A stretch of DNA of 64,000 nucleotides from Youngiibacter multivorans (lineage in GTDB: Bacteria; Bacillota; Clostridia; Clostridiales; Clostridiaceae), in assembly GCF_017873395.1 (NCBI RefSeq), contig NZ_JAGGKC010000021.1:1-64000 (forward strand). Reading direction: 5' to 3'. This document shows, one piece after another, positions 24,749 through 32,986 of this stretch; position 1 is the stretch's first letter; every line of letters begins with the position of its first letter. The position numbers and the translations under genes are program-made. The notes below the pieces were generated by a model that saw only the letters and a program-made list of their open reading frames with translations, was not told where the DNA came from and did no database searches.

Positions 24749-26563
24749 TTATGCTGCCAAGAGTTCCATGAACTCCTCGCCTGTTATTGTCTCCTTCTCA
24801 AGAAGGAACTTTGTCAGGTCATGGAGCTTCTGCTTGTTCGCTTCAAGTATGTCCGTTGCCTTTATGTGGCATGACTTTATTATCGCCAATATCTCTTGGT
24901 CGACCTTGGCTGCGGTGTCGGCTGAAACCATAAGCTGAGTATCTCCTCCAAGATAAGGATTTACCACAGTCTCAAGCGCCATCATGTCGAAATTCTCGCT
25001 CATTCCGTACCGTGTGACCATTGCCCTGGCAATCTTTGTTGCCATCTCTATGTCATTTGAAGCGCCAGATGTGACCGTCCCGAAGATCAGTTCTTCAGCT
25101 GCACGTCCTCCCATGTATGTTGTGATCTTGTCGAGAGCCTGCTCCTTTGTCAGAAGCACCTGCTCCACTTCGTCAATCTGCATGGTGTAGCCAAGAGCTC
25201 CAGATGTCCTTGGTATTATGGTTATCTTGTGGACCGGGGCAGAATCCTTCTGCATCGCCGCAACAAGGGCATGCCCAATCTCATGATAGGATATTGTAAG
25301 CTTGTCCTTCATGCTTATTACCGCATTCTTTCTCTGATAACCTGCTATTACTACCTCAACCGACTCCTCAAGGTCCTCCTGTATGACAGTCTTCCTGCCG
25401 AGCTTTACAGCTCTCAGGGCACCTTCGTTTATAATGTTGGCAAGGTCTGCTCCGGAGGCTCCGGATGTCGCTCTTGCGATCACATTGAAGTCAACTCCTG
25501 CATCGAGCTTTATTTTTTTCGCATGTACCTTGAGTATCGCTTCCCTTCCTGCAAGGTCTGGAAGCTCCACCGGGATCCTCCTGTCGAACCTTCCGGGTCT
25601 GAGAAGCGCCTTGTCTAAAGTCTCGGGCCTGTTGGTCGCAGCAAGGATGACAACTCCCTTGTCGGCTGAAAATCCATCCATCTCTGAAAGGAGCTGGTTC
25701 AGTGTCTGCTCCCTCTCATCATTACCGCCGATTCCGCCGGAATCCCTTTTCTTGCCTATAGTGTCTATCTCGTCTATGAAGACTATGCAGGGAGCCTTCT
25801 CCTGGGCCTGTTTGAAAAGATCCCTGACCCTTGCTGCACCCATACCTACAAACATCTCAACGAACTCAGAACCTGAGATCGAGAAAAACGGAACCTTTGA
25901 TTCTCCGGCTACGGCCTTTGCAAGCAGAGTCTTTCCTGTTCCGGGAGGTCCTACCAGGAGAGCTCCTTTAGGTATGATGGCTCCAATATCTGCATACTTT
26001 TTGGGATCATGCAGAAAGTCCACAATCTCCCTTAGAGCATCCTTAGCTTCATCCTGACCAGCCACGTCCGCGAAGGTCTTGCCTGTCTGGGCTTCAACAT
26101 AAACCTTGGCACTGCTCTTTCCGAATGACATTGCATTTCCCATTCCACCCTGGTTAAGCTTTCCGGAAAGCTTCTGTCCAAGATAAAGGAATAATCCTAT
26201 TGGGAGTATCCATGTGAGGAGGAATGACATGATCGGTGACGCCTCCTGCGGAATAACCTTGCTGAAGCTTACGCCCTTGGCGTAAAGCCTGTCCACAAGC
26301 CCTGTATCTTCCATCCTGCCTGTCATGTACACGGCATCCTTGCCCTGCGCATCAGGTGCGTTATAAAGTATCTTGGTTTCCTGTATTTCAACTGTCTTGA
26401 CTGACCCTGAATCTACCATGGAAAGGAATGTTCCATAATCCACTTCGCTTATTGAAGCGTTCATGATGGCCGGAACTACGAACGTATTGAACAGCAGCAT
26501 TATAATCAGTACTATGCTGTAGTAGAACATCAGTGATTTTTTTGGCGGTTTAATCTCTTTCAT
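24749..26563 (-). CDS. ftsH: ATP-dependent zinc metalloprotease FtsH
   Basis: This 604-residue protein has two membrane helices (about 12-32 and 113-131), an AAA+ domain (Walker A GPPGTGKT at 206-213, Walker B VFIDEIDTIG, SRH ATNRPETLDKALLRPGRFDR) and an M41 protease domain with HEIGH in SYHEIGHAL. It degrades membrane and short-lived soluble proteins. The ATG at 26563 has AAAGGAG 7 bases upstream. Its start overlaps the end of a MarR gene, which is unusual; many genomes place the housekeeping ftsH after hpt/tilS, so this may be a second, regulated FtsH. Confidence 0.94.
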   Translation of the reverse strand: MKEIKPPKKSLMFYYSIVLIIMLLFNTFVVPAIMNASISEVDYGTFLSMVDSGSVKTVEIQETKILYNAPDAQGKDAVYMTGRMEDTGLVDRLYAKGVSFSKVIPQEASPIMSFLLTWILPIGLFLYLGQKLSGKLNQGGMGNAMSFGKSSAKVYVEAQTGKTFADVAGQDEAKDALREIVDFLHDPKKYADIGAIIPKGALLVGPPGTGKTLLAKAVAGESKVPFFSISGSEFVEMFVGMGAARVRDLFKQAQEKAPCIVFIDEIDTIGKKRDSGGIGGNDEREQTLNQLLSEMDGFSADKGVVILAATNRPETLDKALLRPGRFDRRIPVELPDLAGREAILKVHAKKIKLDAGVDFNVIARATSGASGADLANIINEGALRAVKLGRKTVIQEDLEESVEVVIAGYQRKNAVISMKDKLTISYHEIGHALVAAMQKDSAPVHKITIIPRTSGALGYTMQIDEVEQVLLTKEQALDKITTYMGGRAAEELIFGTVTSGASNDIEMATKIARAMVTRYGMSENFDMMALETVVNPYLGGDTQLMVSADTAAKVDQEILAIIKSCHIKATDILEANKQKLHDLTKFLLEKETITGEEFMELLAA

Positions 26564-27008
26564 CAATTTTCTCCTTTGTCATTTCGATAATCATTACCGA
26601 GAGCTTCTCAAGACCTTCTACCATAAGCATCAGGTCCTCACGATTCAGAGGCATGCCCTTTTCCATTCTCCCTGTAAGCCAATCGTCAAGCTTGGAGGCT
26701 ATTTCCTGGCCTTTAAGGGTAAGCTGCATCAGCACCTTCCTGTCATCAGACGGATCTCTTCCCCTCTCCACAAGCCCTCTCTTCTCAAGGACCTTGCAGA
26801 TGTTTGTCAGGTTTCCTCCTGCTATGGATGCTGAATCAGAAATCTTGCCCATGCTGGCAGATCCTTCAATATTCATGATCATAATGATCCTTGCCTGGTT
26901 GGGTGTAAGGTCTTCTAAGCTTCCCATCCTGTCAAGACAGCCGTCCATGGCCTCGTTAAGCTTTCTCGTGCTTTGAAGAAGCTTTGCCTTGAATTCGTTC
27001 ATCTCCAT
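26550..27008 (-). CDS. MarR-family transcriptional regulator
   Basis: This 152-residue protein has the MarR winged helix: an LTPNQARIIMIMNIEG recognition start, SIAGGNLTNICKVLEKRGLV and the wing RGRDPSDDRKVLMQLT. MarR proteins usually repress their own operon. The gene overlaps ftsH by 14 bp, and a 22-bp inverted repeat in front of it is a fair operator. The ATG at 27008 is best spaced from GAGGG; 27011 is next to it. Confidence 0.88.
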   Translation of the reverse strand: MEMNEFKAKLLQSTRKLNEAMDGCLDRMGSLEDLTPNQARIIMIMNIEGSASMGKISDSASIAGGNLTNICKVLEKRGLVERGRDPSDDRKVLMQLTLKGQEIASKLDDWLTGRMEKGMPLNREDLMLMVEGLEKLSVMIIEMTKEKIDERD

Positions 27009-27043
27009 CATTATCCCTCAATTTGCTTATAATTTATAAATAT

Positions 27044-27065
27044 TATAGTTCATAGTAAAACTATA
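27044..27065 (-). promoter_or_regulatory. inverted repeat before marR-ftsH, possible MarR operator
   Basis: TATAGTT and AACTATA are 7-bp arms spaced by 8 bases, overlapping a TATAAT-like box upstream of marR. Size and symmetry suit a MarR dimer. The assignment is inferred from position. Confidence 0.5.
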
Positions 27066-27089
27066 CCCCCGGAAATCATCTTCCGGGGG
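27066..27089. terminator. bidirectional terminator
   Basis: CCCCCGGAA and TTCCGGGGG pair around six bases. It ends the transcript of the gene at 27110-27448; the stronger T tract is on the plus strand (CTTTTAAT), the minus one reads TATAGTTTT. Confidence 0.75.
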
Positions 27090-27109
27090 CTTTTAATCGA
27101 TTTTTAACT

Positions 27110-27448
27110 TTACAGCCAGGTCTCATAAGGTCTGAGTGAGTCCTCCACTATCTTTCCGAAGCTTTGGGAAGCACCCCAGTCGAACCTGAAGAGTCCTTCT
27201 CCGCCTCCACCGCCTACATAGTGGACCCTTGTGGCACCGGCAGCGTCGTCGATTGTTACAGTCAGTGTAAGTCTGTTGCCAACCCTGTAGAAATGCTTCT
27301 CGTATACCATTACCACTACCCTTCTGTCACTGAACCTGACCTCGTAGTGATCGAGCTTTTCTCCTGTAATGCTTCCGTTGATCACGGCATCATCAAGTGT
27401 TTCTATGGCTTCATCAATATCGAGTGAAACATGTATGGTGGTTTCCAT
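27110..27448 (-). CDS. uncharacterised protein (DUF6054-like)
   Basis: This 112-residue soluble protein (start METTIHVSLDIDEAIETLD) contains a VHYVGGGGGEGLFRF segment and has a compact alpha/beta layout. It resembles a small Firmicutes family of unknown function (DUF6054, from memory, not verified). It starts 9 bp after the NYN-domain gene and is probably co-transcribed with it. Confidence 0.72.
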   Translation of the reverse strand: METTIHVSLDIDEAIETLDDAVINGSITGEKLDHYEVRFSDRRVVVMVYEKHFYRVGNRLTLTVTIDDAAGATRVHYVGGGGGEGLFRFDWGASQSFGKIVEDSLRPYETWL

Positions 27449-27457
27449 CTTTCCCTC

Positions 27458-28354
27458 CTAATCCTCTATCTTTACGATCCTTCGCTTGGCCTTGTAGGTA
27501 CGTCTCTTTTTCTTTACAACAGGCTCAGGCGTCTCTTCAGGCTCCTTTGGAATATCAGATTTGAGTGACACCCACATTGATGTACCCTTGCCTTTCTGAT
27601 GTATCTCAAGGAAATCGAACTTCTTGAGGAACTTAGACAGCTTGGTGTCTCCGTAGTTCCTGACGTCGAAATCCGGATACCTTTTAACCAGCCGGTTTCC
27701 GATTTCTCCCATGTTCATGCTCTGGTCCTCTGCATCGACCTCATTCATCATCCTTATGATTGCGGACTTTATGACGCTGATGTCAGTCATATACTTGCCA
27801 GTCTCGGTCTGTTCCTGAGGCTTTGTGCCGTTTGTTGCGACCTTGGTATCAGGTTTTCCTTCAACAGGCTTTGATTTCATATCCTGATTGGATCCTTCTT
27901 CAAGTGCTTTCTTCTCTGACTCAGCCAGTACATCAAGATACTTGAACTGGTTGCAGGCAGCAATGAATGGTTTGGGGGTCTTCTTTTCTCCCATTCCTAC
28001 CACCATCATGCCAGATTCTCTCAGTCTTGCTGAAAGCTTGGTGAAGTCGCTGTCCGAGGAGACAATGCAGTACCCATCTACATTACCCGAATAAAGGATG
28101 TCCATGGCATCGATTATCATGGCAGAGTCTGTCGCATTCTTGCCTACTGTGTACCCGTACTGCTGTACCGGAGTCACGGAATTTTCAAGAAGGACGTCCT
28201 TCCAGGATGCTACCTGTGGTTTGGTCCAGTCTCCGTATATCCTCTTGTATGTGGCTACCCCATAGTTTGAAATCTCATCAAGTATGAACTTTATGTACTT
28301 CGCCGATACATTGTCGGCGTCGATAAGTACTGCAAATTTTCTATCGTCAATCAT
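27458..28354 (-). CDS. NYN-domain ribonuclease with C-terminal OST-HTH/LOTUS domain
   Basis: The N-terminal PIN-like NYN domain (residues 1-140) has the acidic cluster of a nuclease: LIDADN, AMIIDAMDI and SSDSDFTKL. The C-terminus (about 195-265) looks like an OST-HTH/LOTUS RNA-binding domain (DVRNYGDTKLSKFLKKFDF), followed by a basic tail. LabA/YaiI-like members cut or bind RNA. The only in-frame starts are GTG 28384, which overlaps the ribosome site, and ATG 28354. I choose the ATG: a perfect 7-bp hairpin sits between AAAGGAG and this ATG and, if folded, brings them to a normal spacing. Confidence 0.88.
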   Translation of the reverse strand: MIDDRKFAVLIDADNVSAKYIKFILDEISNYGVATYKRIYGDWTKPQVASWKDVLLENSVTPVQQYGYTVGKNATDSAMIIDAMDILYSGNVDGYCIVSSDSDFTKLSARLRESGMMVVGMGEKKTPKPFIAACNQFKYLDVLAESEKKALEEGSNQDMKSKPVEGKPDTKVATNGTKPQEQTETGKYMTDISVIKSAIIRMMNEVDAEDQSMNMGEIGNRLVKRYPDFDVRNYGDTKLSKFLKKFDFLEIHQKGKGTSMWVSLKSDIPKEPEETPEPVVKKKRRTYKAKRRIVKIED

Positions 28355-28362
28355 ATTTTGCC

Positions 28363-28390
28363 GCGCGTTTTTTGCAACGCGCACTCCTTT
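28363..28390 (-). promoter_or_regulatory. hairpin-spaced ribosome binding site of the NYN gene
   Basis: On the minus strand AAAGGAG (28384-28390) is followed by GCGCGTT-GCAAAA-AACGCGC and then GGCAAAAT before the ATG at 28354. The linear spacing is about 29 bases, but with the hairpin closed it is 9. Phage T4 gene 38 is a known example of such an arrangement. Confidence 0.55.
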
Positions 28391-28515
28391 CCGTGTGTTA
28401 CCTAAGTATCAGTATAGAGCATTTTTTTGTACTTCGCACGAATTTTGTAAACGATGAGATAGATTTGAGGCTGTACCTTCAGAGCCTTAAGGGTTAAAAT
28501 GGGAGATATACTTTG

Positions 28516-29169
28516 ATGGGAAGTGGTCGCATGATAGCAGTAATAGCAGGTACACCAGTGGATACGTCAATGGGAAAAAGCCTTCTTGAGGAACATGGAT
28601 ATGAGGCGAAGCCTTTTCCGATTTCAGATACACCTGAAGAGCAAAGCATACTCCAGGTCCTTTATCCTGAAAGGCTCCGAAAGATCATAGAAGATAAGGT
28701 GGATGAGATCAGGGCTCAGGGAATGGGCACGGTTTTCGTATATTGCAATTCCATTTCAGCGGCAGTTGACATGGAGGACATAGGTAACAAGAAGGGGGTC
28801 AGGATGATCACCCCTCTGATGGTCTACAGGGACCTCGGTAAGAGCTACAGAAGCCTTGCGGTTATCGCCGCAAACAGCCAGAGCGCCTGCGGCATAGAGA
28901 AGGCACTCCAGTCCGGCAAAAGCGACACTAGAGTCACTGGATTGGGTTCTTTGGAGCTCGTTGATGCGGTGGAGACAGGAATGGACCCTGAGAAGATAGT
29001 TGATGCATTTGACCTTGAAAGCCTAATAGGATTCTTCAGATCCTCAGGCTGTGAAGCCCTTGTTCTTGGATGCACCCATTTTTCCTGGTTCAGGGACGCT
29101 TTGGTGAAAAAAAGTCCTATAAAGGTAATAGACCCTGCGCTTATGATGCTGGAAATGCTCGAAAATTGA
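28516..29169 (+). CDS. aspartate/glutamate racemase-family protein
   Basis: This 217-residue enzyme has both catalytic Cys of the PLP-independent racemase fold: VYCNSISAA (about residue 77) and LGCTHFSW (about 182). It is shorter than MurI and closer to general Asp/Glu racemases. It may make D-Asp or D-Glu or act on a related 2-substituted acid. A GGGAG site lies 10 bases before the ATG (a TTG directly precedes it). It is divergent from the NYN gene and is followed by a very long perfect hairpin. Confidence 0.82.
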   Translation: MGSGRMIAVIAGTPVDTSMGKSLLEEHGYEAKPFPISDTPEEQSILQVLYPERLRKIIEDKVDEIRAQGMGTVFVYCNSISAAVDMEDIGNKKGVRMITPLMVYRDLGKSYRSLAVIAANSQSACGIEKALQSGKSDTRVTGLGSLELVDAVETGMDPEKIVDAFDLESLIGFFRSSGCEALVLGCTHFSWFRDALVKKSPIKVIDPALMMLEMLEN

Positions 29170-29182
29170 GCATTTCCAGCAT
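29146..29182 (+). other. 15-bp perfect hairpin overlapping the racemase stop
   Basis: ATGCTGGAAATGCTC pairs fully with GAGCATTTCCAGCAT around GAAAATT. The 5' arm codes the last residues of the racemase. No T run follows, so it is not an ordinary terminator; it may protect or process the mRNA end. Confidence 0.7.
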
Positions 29183-29287
29183 TTCCAGCGTTACGGATGT
29201 TTTGATTTCAATTGAATTGTGGTATCATTTATTCAAAATGGTAAACGTTTAGAATAGCACGAAAGAAACATTCGAGGAGTGATAAAG

Positions 29288-30502
29288 ATGAAGCTTGAAG
29301 GAAAAGTAGTAGTTGCACAAGGCGGCGGACCTACAGCCGTAATCAACCAGTCCCTGGTGGGAGTTGTTCTCGAATCAAGGAAGTTCCAGCAGATAACCAA
29401 GGTGTACGGAGCGGTCAACGGAGTCAAGGGAATAGTGAATGAAGACTTCCTCGACCTTACCCAGGAAACCACCCATAACCTTGAACGGGTGGCTGTAACA
29501 CCATCATCTGCCCTGTTCTCAACAAGGGACAAGCCTGATGAGGCGTACTGCCAGGAAATATTCAAGGTTTTCAAGGCACATGATGTAAGGTACTTCTTCT
29601 ATATCGGCGGAAACGATTCTGCGGATACAGTAAGGATAGTAAATGAGCAGGCTGAGAGATCCAACTACGAATTCAGGGCCATTCACATACCAAAGACCAT
29701 AGACAATGACCTGGTGATAAACGACCATACTCCGGGATACCCTTCTGCAGCTAAGTTCGTGGCACAGGCCTTCATAGGCATAAACCTGGACAACAGAGCT
29801 CTTCCAGGAGTACACATTGGTGTTGTCATGGGCAGGAACGCCGGATTCCTTACTGCAGCTGCTTCAATCGCGCAGAAGTATCCCGACGACGGACCTCACC
29901 TGATATACCTGCCTGAAAGGGCATTCAAGACCGATGAATTCCTTGCTGATGTCAAGTCGATATACGACAAGTACGGAAGATGCGTCATCGCGGTCTCAGA
30001 AGGCATCCAGGATGAATTCGGAGTGCCCATAATAACAAAGCTTGAAGAAAAGGAACGTGATTCCCACGGCAACCTGCAGCTCTCAGGAACTGGAGCGCTG
30101 GGAGACCTGCTTTCGAAGCTTGTTAAGGACAACCTTGGAATAAAGAGAGTCAGGTCCGACACATTCGGATACCTTCAGAGGTCTTTCCTCGGCTGCGTCT
30201 CTGATGTTGACCAGAGGGAAGCCAGGGAGGTCGGTGAGAAGGCTGCCCAGTTCGCAATATGGCACAACATAGACGGGTCAATAACTATACACAGAACCGG
30301 CTTCTACTCAGTAGACTATAAGCTGTCAAAGCTCAAGGATGTTGCAGGACTTACCAAGCTCATGCCTCCTGAATTCATCAATGCAAGGGGCAACAATGTG
30401 ACAAATGAATTCAAGTATTACCTTACTCCCCTTCTCGGGACCGGGATGCCTTCCGCAAGCATGCTGAGAGCGCCAAGAGCGGATAAGCTTCTCATAAAAT
30501 AA
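29288..30502 (+). CDS. pyrophosphate-type 6-phosphofructokinase
   Basis: This 404-residue PFK has the active-site loop IPKTIDNDL and the phosphoryl-donor loop IGGNDSADT. ATP-dependent enzymes have PGTIDND and GGDGS at these places; Lys in PKTIDND and Asp after GGN are the marks of PPi-dependent PFK. It would catalyse a reversible fructose-6-P/fructose-1,6-bisP step, useful for an anaerobe saving ATP. ATG 29288 follows GAGGAG by 8-9 bases; the GTG at 29279 overlaps that site. Confidence 0.88.
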   Translation: MKLEGKVVVAQGGGPTAVINQSLVGVVLESRKFQQITKVYGAVNGVKGIVNEDFLDLTQETTHNLERVAVTPSSALFSTRDKPDEAYCQEIFKVFKAHDVRYFFYIGGNDSADTVRIVNEQAERSNYEFRAIHIPKTIDNDLVINDHTPGYPSAAKFVAQAFIGINLDNRALPGVHIGVVMGRNAGFLTAAASIAQKYPDDGPHLIYLPERAFKTDEFLADVKSIYDKYGRCVIAVSEGIQDEFGVPIITKLEEKERDSHGNLQLSGTGALGDLLSKLVKDNLGIKRVRSDTFGYLQRSFLGCVSDVDQREAREVGEKAAQFAIWHNIDGSITIHRTGFYSVDYKLSKLKDVAGLTKLMPPEFINARGNNVTNEFKYYLTPLLGTGMPSASMLRAPRADKLLIK

Positions 30503-30515
30503 GGATGGTGGACTG

Positions 30516-31322
30516 ATGCTGTTTTATGCTGACAAGGATAAATGCACGCTTTGCGGCGACTGTATGAAGGCTTGCCCAAGGTATATTGTCAAACCAGATG
30601 AAGATGGATATCCTCAGGTTTCTGAGGAAGATGAATGGTACTGCATACGCTGCGGTCATTGCGTAATAAACTGCAGGTTCGAGGCTGCTAACCTCTCCTT
30701 CTACAAATGGGAGGATGCTGAAGACCTTTCGGCTTCAGATTTTCCATCTCAGGATGAAGCGAGGAGGCTTATCTGCACAAGGAGAAGCACAAGAAGCTTT
30801 AGGAGCGACAAGGTGGAATCTCAAGCCCTGATGAGGCTTATGGACATGACAAGGTATGCCCCTTCTGCTTCAAACAAACAGCCTGTAAGATGGGTAATCG
30901 CTGAAAAGAAAGAGACCATGGACGAACTTAGAAGGCTTTATGAAGAGAACCTCAAGACAGACTCCGGAATGATCACAGACAAAAGATATGCGGTTCAGGA
31001 GGATCAGATCAAATCAGGACTTGACCCCGTATTCAGAGGTGCCCCCATGCTCGTAGTCGCTTTGATACCCTCATCACATGAGTGGCCAGAGGATGCAGCA
31101 ATCGCACTTTCCTATTTCGAGCTTTCAGCTCATTGCATGGGAATCGGCACCTGCTGGGCTGGCTTCATAACAAGAGCCTTGAGGAAGAACCAGGAAATGA
31201 GAAAACTCCTTGGTATAGCAGATGATGAATGGGTTGGAGGAGCTACATTATTCGGATACCCTTACCTTAAGAATCCAGACCGGCTTCCGCTGAAGAAGGA
31301 ACTGGAGCTTGACCTCAGGTAA
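30516..31322 (+). CDS. nitroreductase with N-terminal two-[4Fe-4S] ferredoxin domain
   Basis: Residues 1-60 carry two ferredoxin motifs (CTLCGDCMKACP and CIRCGHCVINC); the remainder is an FMN nitroreductase domain (RRSTRSFRSDKV, APSASNKQPVRW, GIGTCWAGFI). Length is 268 residues. Such proteins in clostridia reduce nitro compounds or act as ferredoxin-linked flavin reductases. It begins 13 bp after the PFK gene with GGTGG upstream, so it is in the same transcript, although a metabolic link is not evident. Confidence 0.9.
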   Translation: MLFYADKDKCTLCGDCMKACPRYIVKPDEDGYPQVSEEDEWYCIRCGHCVINCRFEAANLSFYKWEDAEDLSASDFPSQDEARRLICTRRSTRSFRSDKVESQALMRLMDMTRYAPSASNKQPVRWVIAEKKETMDELRRLYEENLKTDSGMITDKRYAVQEDQIKSGLDPVFRGAPMLVVALIPSSHEWPEDAAIALSYFELSAHCMGIGTCWAGFITRALRKNQEMRKLLGIADDEWVGGATLFGYPYLKNPDRLPLKKELELDLR

Positions 31323-31338
31323 CCACACAGGAAAATTT

Positions 31339-31377
31339 GAAGCCCGTCATCAGCTCAATGAGCCGATGGCGGGCTTC
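31339..31377. terminator. bidirectional terminator between convergent genes
   Basis: GAAGCCCG-T-CATC-A-GCTC pairs with GAGC-C-GATG-G-CGGGCTTC around AAT. It ends the plus-strand PFK-nitroreductase unit and the minus-strand HAD gene. Confidence 0.8.
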
Positions 31378-31380
31378 GTT

Positions 31381-32184
31381 TCATATCAAGTTCCTTATGA
31401 TTTCAGCGATTGCGCTTTCTTCATTGGATACAGTTACAATATCGGCGATATCCTTGATTTTTTGATTAGCATTTCCCATAGCGATACCAACATCTGCAGA
31501 AGTAATCATCTCAAGGTCGTTCATGTAGTCCCCGACTGCGTATATCCTCATATTTGACCCCATGATCCCTCTAAGCTTTTCAAGCATGAAGCCCTTCGTA
31601 GCTGTTGGAGGTAGTATTTCAAGATATACATCCGACGAGTACACATGATGAACATCATCCTCTATTTCCATCTCAATAAGCTTTTTTTCAATTTCCTTGA
31701 GCTCATCTGCCTTTCCATAGGCCAGGATCTTAAGCCATTGTTTGTTCAGGACTTCCTCGAAACCTGAATACAGAGCTGGCTGATGGTCAGAAAATATTCC
31801 TGGATTACCCTTTTCTTCTGAAGATACGATATGGCACGAGTCAGGGGTATATATGTGCATCATAACCTCAGGATGGACGTAAAGACAATATTCTACCCAT
31901 TCCTTTAGCCTTTCTACAGGCAAATAGACTGCATCAAGGAACATGTCCTTCTCACTGTCATAAAGGGCACACCCGTTGTATAGGATGCAGGGCGCGTTGA
32001 TATCAACGCCATCCATGAATTTCCTGAAATTCTGATGGCTTCTCCCGGTAGCCACTCCAAAGAGGCCCCCATTTTCAATAAACTCTCTTATCGCAATTTT
32101 GTTATCCTCTGACACTATGCCGCCATTGTCCAGCAGAGTGCCATCAAGGTCGCTCAGCAGCAGCTTTCCGCTGTATCTACCCAT
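31381..32184 (-). CDS. Cof-type HAD phosphatase of the ABC/two-component operon
   Basis: This 267-residue HAD enzyme has motif I DLDGTLLDN (about residues 12-20), TGRSHQNF, and a late acidic motif YAVGDYMNDLEM; GIAMGNA follows. It is related to the protein at 101-928 but is part of a different operon, 13 bp after the AraC-type regulator gene. In a unit with an importer of the phosphosugar/Fe3+ class, its role could be to dephosphorylate the imported compound; this is inferred. Confidence 0.88.
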   Translation of the reverse strand: MGRYSGKLLLSDLDGTLLDNGGIVSEDNKIAIREFIENGGLFGVATGRSHQNFRKFMDGVDINAPCILYNGCALYDSEKDMFLDAVYLPVERLKEWVEYCLYVHPEVMMHIYTPDSCHIVSSEEKGNPGIFSDHQPALYSGFEEVLNKQWLKILAYGKADELKEIEKKLIEMEIEDDVHHVYSSDVYLEILPPTATKGFMLEKLRGIMGSNMRIYAVGDYMNDLEMITSADVGIAMGNANQKIKDIADIVTVSNEESAIAEIIRNLI

Positions 32185-32197
32185 TTGTCACCTTCCT

Positions 32198-32986
32198 TTA
32201 TTGAATACCTTTTTTCTTTGTGTATGTCATAGGAGACATTGAAGTGTATCTCTTGAATACAGTACAAAAGTGCTTGTAATCAGTAAATCCTGTCATTTCA
32301 GAAATCTCGTAGACCCTGTATCTGCCTGTCGACAGAAGTTTGACTGCCTGTTGTACTCTGAAAAGGTTCAGGAAGTCCAGGAATTTATGGCCGGTGACCT
32401 CCTTGAATTTCCTTGTCAGGTAACTGGAGGAGACCAGAAGGTCATCAGATATGCTCTCTATGCTTATCTTTTCCCTGTAGTCACTCTGAATCCTTCTTAT
32501 CGCCTCTGCCACATAACCGCTCTCTGACTTATCCATCTGAATGTACTTTGCAAGGTCAAAGGAATCCTTCTTCGCATTCTCAATGGCAGCCACAGCTGAC
32601 CTTTCGATTTCAATCTCCTCATGCACCCTACCCATGAGCGCTCTGACCTTATCCTCATCAACAGGCTTCAGGAGATAGTCGCAGGCTTTTAGCTCAATCG
32701 CCTGCCTGGCATATTCAAATTCCGCATAGCTGGTAAGTATGATGCTCTTGAACCTGAGCTTGGAGGATGCCTGTCTCAGCATTTCAATGCCATCGAGTCC
32801 TGGCATCTTAATGTCAGTTATCACCACATCCGGCTTAAATTCGAGAATCATTTCCAGGCCTTCAATACCGTTCCTGGCATCAGCCACTACCATACAGTCC
32901 ATTCCGACCCAGTCCAGTGTTGATACAAGTCCTTTTCTTATGATATCCTCATCTTCTGCTATTATTACCTTAAGCAACCCGTTCAT
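32198..32986 (-). CDS. AraC-type response regulator (YesN-like)
   Basis: The 262-residue regulator has a receiver domain (IIAEDEDIIRKG, phospho-Asp in VVITDIKMPGLDG, KPVDED) and two C-terminal AraC helix-turn-helix motifs (SSYLTRKFKEVTGHKF and VYEISEMTGFTDYKHF). It overlaps the YesM-type kinase gene by 17 bp. YesMN pairs usually control an adjacent ABC importer, and one precedes it here, so that is the likely target. Confidence 0.93.
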   Translation of the reverse strand: MNGLLKVIIAEDEDIIRKGLVSTLDWVGMDCMVVADARNGIEGLEMILEFKPDVVITDIKMPGLDGIEMLRQASSKLRFKSIILTSYAEFEYARQAIELKACDYLLKPVDEDKVRALMGRVHEEIEIERSAVAAIENAKKDSFDLAKYIQMDKSESGYVAEAIRRIQSDYREKISIESISDDLLVSSSYLTRKFKEVTGHKFLDFLNLFRVQQAVKLLSTGRYRVYEISEMTGFTDYKHFCTVFKRYTSMSPMTYTKKKGIQ

